From NCBI GenBank assembly GCA_002898675.1, contig BEHW01000009.1, positions 1-33,245 of the forward strand: 33,245 nucleotides of DNA, read 5' to 3'. The notes beneath the pieces were generated by a model. It was given only the letters and a program-made list of their open reading frames with translations, had not been told where the DNA came from and made no database searches. This stretch comes from a bacterium HR20. Lineage in GTDB: Bacteria > Bacteroidota > Ignavibacteria > Kapaibacteriales > NICIL-2. Made by a program: the position numbers and the translations under genes. This document shows, one piece after another, positions 31,774 to 33,245 of this stretch. How positions within the stretch are numbered: the first letter of the stretch is position 1; each line of letters opens with the position of its first letter.

Positions 31774-33233
31774 TGCCTACGCTGCAACGCATCGAACGCA
31801 CTGAGCAGAGACCACTCCGCGCGCTGCGCCGGCGGCGGGGTGTACAGGCAATCATAGCGAACGCCGTGCTTTGGCAGTTGGCTGCCGATGTCGTTGCCAT
31901 CGTCGTGACGATGGGGGTGTTCTACGTTCTCCGCTTGCGCGAGAGTAGCTTTCATCCAGCGGTGCGTTCGCCAGAGTTTTTCGCCAGCGTGCTCGTGGCA
32001 AGTGTTGTCTATTGGATCCTCGTGTTCTGGCTGGCAGGGCTCTACCGGAACTGGCTTGTCCGTTCCCCGTTCGAGGAAGCATACACGGTGCTCAAAGCAG
32101 TTGCAGTCGGCGTTGCAATCCCCGTGCTGGCAATACTGCTCGATAGCGGGTGGTTCAGCTACAAGTTGATTTTCTACGCGCTGCTGTTGGCTGTTGTCGT
32201 CATCGCATTGCGTTCGTGGGTGCGGCATGTGCAGTGGCGGCTGCGGTCACAGGGGATGATTGTTTTCCCGACGCTGATTGTCGGCGATCGTGAAGGAATT
32301 GCGAGCTTCCTTGCCCAGTATGACCGCACCTCCAGCTCTGGCTACGTGATCGTGGCAGCGCTTGTGTCCGATGGGGCAATAGCAGAACAAATTGCCAACG
32401 TTCCAATCGTCGGTGGGCGTTCGGATGCGGCGCGACTGTTTGCGGAAGGGCAGTTCGATGCGTGCATCTTCGCGTTCGCTTCTGCTGATGCAGACGCTGT
32501 GCTCGAGCTCATCACCGCTGCTTCTGAGCACGGGCTGCAAACGATGATCGTGCCAGATCTCTACCACGTCGTGATGGGGTCTGTGCGGACGCTTTCGCTC
32601 TACGGAGTGCCGCTCATCGAGATTTCGCCGCATTTACTCGCACCCTGGCAAGCGTTGGTCAAACGTGCAGTGGATATCGTCGTCAGCGCGACAGTGCTGG
32701 TCGTTGGGATGCCCGTGTGGCTCTTGATTGCGCTGGCGATCAAGCTCGATTCTCCGGGCCCGGTGCTCTTTACACAGTATCGCGTCGGGAAGGGCAACCG
32801 TCCCTTCAAACTCTACAAGTTTCGCTCGATGACACACGGACGCTGGGACGGCACATGGACGCAGCTCAACGACCCACGAGTGACGCGAGTGGGGTACTTT
32901 CTGCGGCGCACACACATTGACGAAATCCCGCAGCTGTGGAACGTGCTCCGTGGTGATATGAGCTTGGTCGGACCACGCCCGGAACAAGTGGTCCTTGTCG
33001 AGCAATTTGTTCGTGCTGTGCCGTATTACAACCGCCGGCACATTGTCCGGCCTGGCATCACGGGGTGGAACCAGGTTCGATGCGGTCGGCAGGAGTTGCC
33101 AGACATGATCCAAGAGATTCGCTCGCGGCTGCGGGACGATTTCTACTACATCGAGAACATGTCGCTGCGGCTGGATTTCGAGATCATTGTGCGGACAATC
33201 GGTGTGATGCTCCGCGGGCACGGGATTGCGTAG
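31773..33233 (+). CDS. Undecaprenyl-phosphate sugar phosphotransferase (WbaP/WcaJ type)
   Basis: This 486-residue polytopic polyPNPT initiates polysaccharide synthesis by moving a sugar-1-phosphate onto undecaprenyl phosphate. About four membrane segments precede residue 150, then a Rossmann-like CoA-binding-type domain. From about residue 295 follows the catalytic sugar-transferase domain (KRAVDIVVSATVLVVGMPVW; DSPGPVLFTQYRVGKGNRPF; KLYKFRSM; HIDEIPQLWNVLRGDMSLVG; PRPEQ). The catalytic Asp-Glu pair (HIDEIPQ) is intact. The ATG at 31773 overlaps the export-gene stop (TGATG). The sugar (galactose, glucose or N-acetylated) cannot be deduced. Twelve bases remain after its stop, ending in two ATG codons that may start the next gene. 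Confidence 0.95.
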   Translation: MPTLQRIERTEQRPLRALRRRRGVQAIIANAVLWQLAADVVAIVVTMGVFYVLRLRESSFHPAVRSPEFFASVLVASVVYWILVFWLAGLYRNWLVRSPFEEAYTVLKAVAVGVAIPVLAILLDSGWFSYKLIFYALLLAVVVIALRSWVRHVQWRLRSQGMIVFPTLIVGDREGIASFLAQYDRTSSSGYVIVAALVSDGAIAEQIANVPIVGGRSDAARLFAEGQFDACIFAFASADADAVLELITAASEHGLQTMIVPDLYHVVMGSVRTLSLYGVPLIEISPHLLAPWQALVKRAVDIVVSATVLVVGMPVWLLIALAIKLDSPGPVLFTQYRVGKGNRPFKLYKFRSMTHGRWDGTWTQLNDPRVTRVGYFLRRTHIDEIPQLWNVLRGDMSLVGPRPEQVVLVEQFVRAVPYYNRRHIVRPGITGWNQVRCGRQELPDMIQEIRSRLRDDFYYIENMSLRLDFEIIVRTIGVMLRGHGIA

Positions 33234-33245
33234 GAGCCGATGATG

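Noticed and set aside
33240..33245. ATGATG at the window end as the start of another gene
   Set aside because: Only two codons are visible, so nothing about the gene can be supported.

Overview
The window reads as a chromosomal segment of a Gram-negative bacterium from the Bacteroidota/Chlorobiota side of the FCB group, most likely a Kapabacteria- or Ignavibacteria-like lineage. This is inferred from three things. Lipid A and outer-membrane export genes are present (LpxH-like, SLBB export protein, barrel-like protein). Families typical of the group occur (DUF4286, DUF4159, DUF4175). A Bacteroidetes-type promoter element resembling TAnnTTTG recurs 23-38 nt before start codons, while Shine-Dalgarno sequences are nearly absent. 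Coding density is very high, many neighbouring genes overlap as ATGA or TGATG, and no gap exceeds about 120 bp. I see no transposase, integrase, CRISPR array or rRNA.

Layout. 1-2638 (minus): tatC, a long-chain polyprenyl diphosphate synthase, a BI-1/YccA membrane protein and a truncated TPR protein form an overlapping operon. It diverges from murE (2695). Next come an orphan pstS and a run of DUF4286, paaB, paaC, paaD, a FAHD1-like hydrolase and an lpxH-like phosphatase (5357-8801). A five-gene YejABEF/Opp-like peptide transporter follows (8920-15477), then tRNA-Cys(GCA), efp, accB and accC (15512-18131).

18123-23378 is mostly on the minus strand. It holds a YciO/Sua5-family gene coupled to a soluble receiver-histidine kinase, a divergent LysE-type exporter, a secreted Cys-rich protein, an ACT-domain malic enzyme and a family 2 glycosyltransferase. 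From 23428 to the end (plus): rsmG, a DUF4159 protein, a very large DUF4175-type membrane/coiled-coil protein interrupted by one in-frame TAA, a small exported barrel-like protein, wecB, an SLBB polysaccharide export protein and a polyprenyl-phosphate sugar transferase.

How the genes fit together. Most encode envelope and housekeeping functions: peptidoglycan precursor (murE), lipid A (lpxH), Tat export, quinone or lipid-carrier side chains, fatty-acid initiation (accBC), peptide uptake and exopolysaccharide or O-antigen initiation and export. The paaBCD genes indicate aerobic aromatic (phenylacetyl-CoA) catabolism, but paaA and paaE are not here. The most notable points are the single in-frame stop in the DUF4175 gene and the uncharacterised DUF4159-DUF4175-barrel envelope module. 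Others are the face-to-face divergent promoters, a 12-bp inverted repeat between the histidine kinase and exporter genes, and an EF-P with Asn at the normally modified position.
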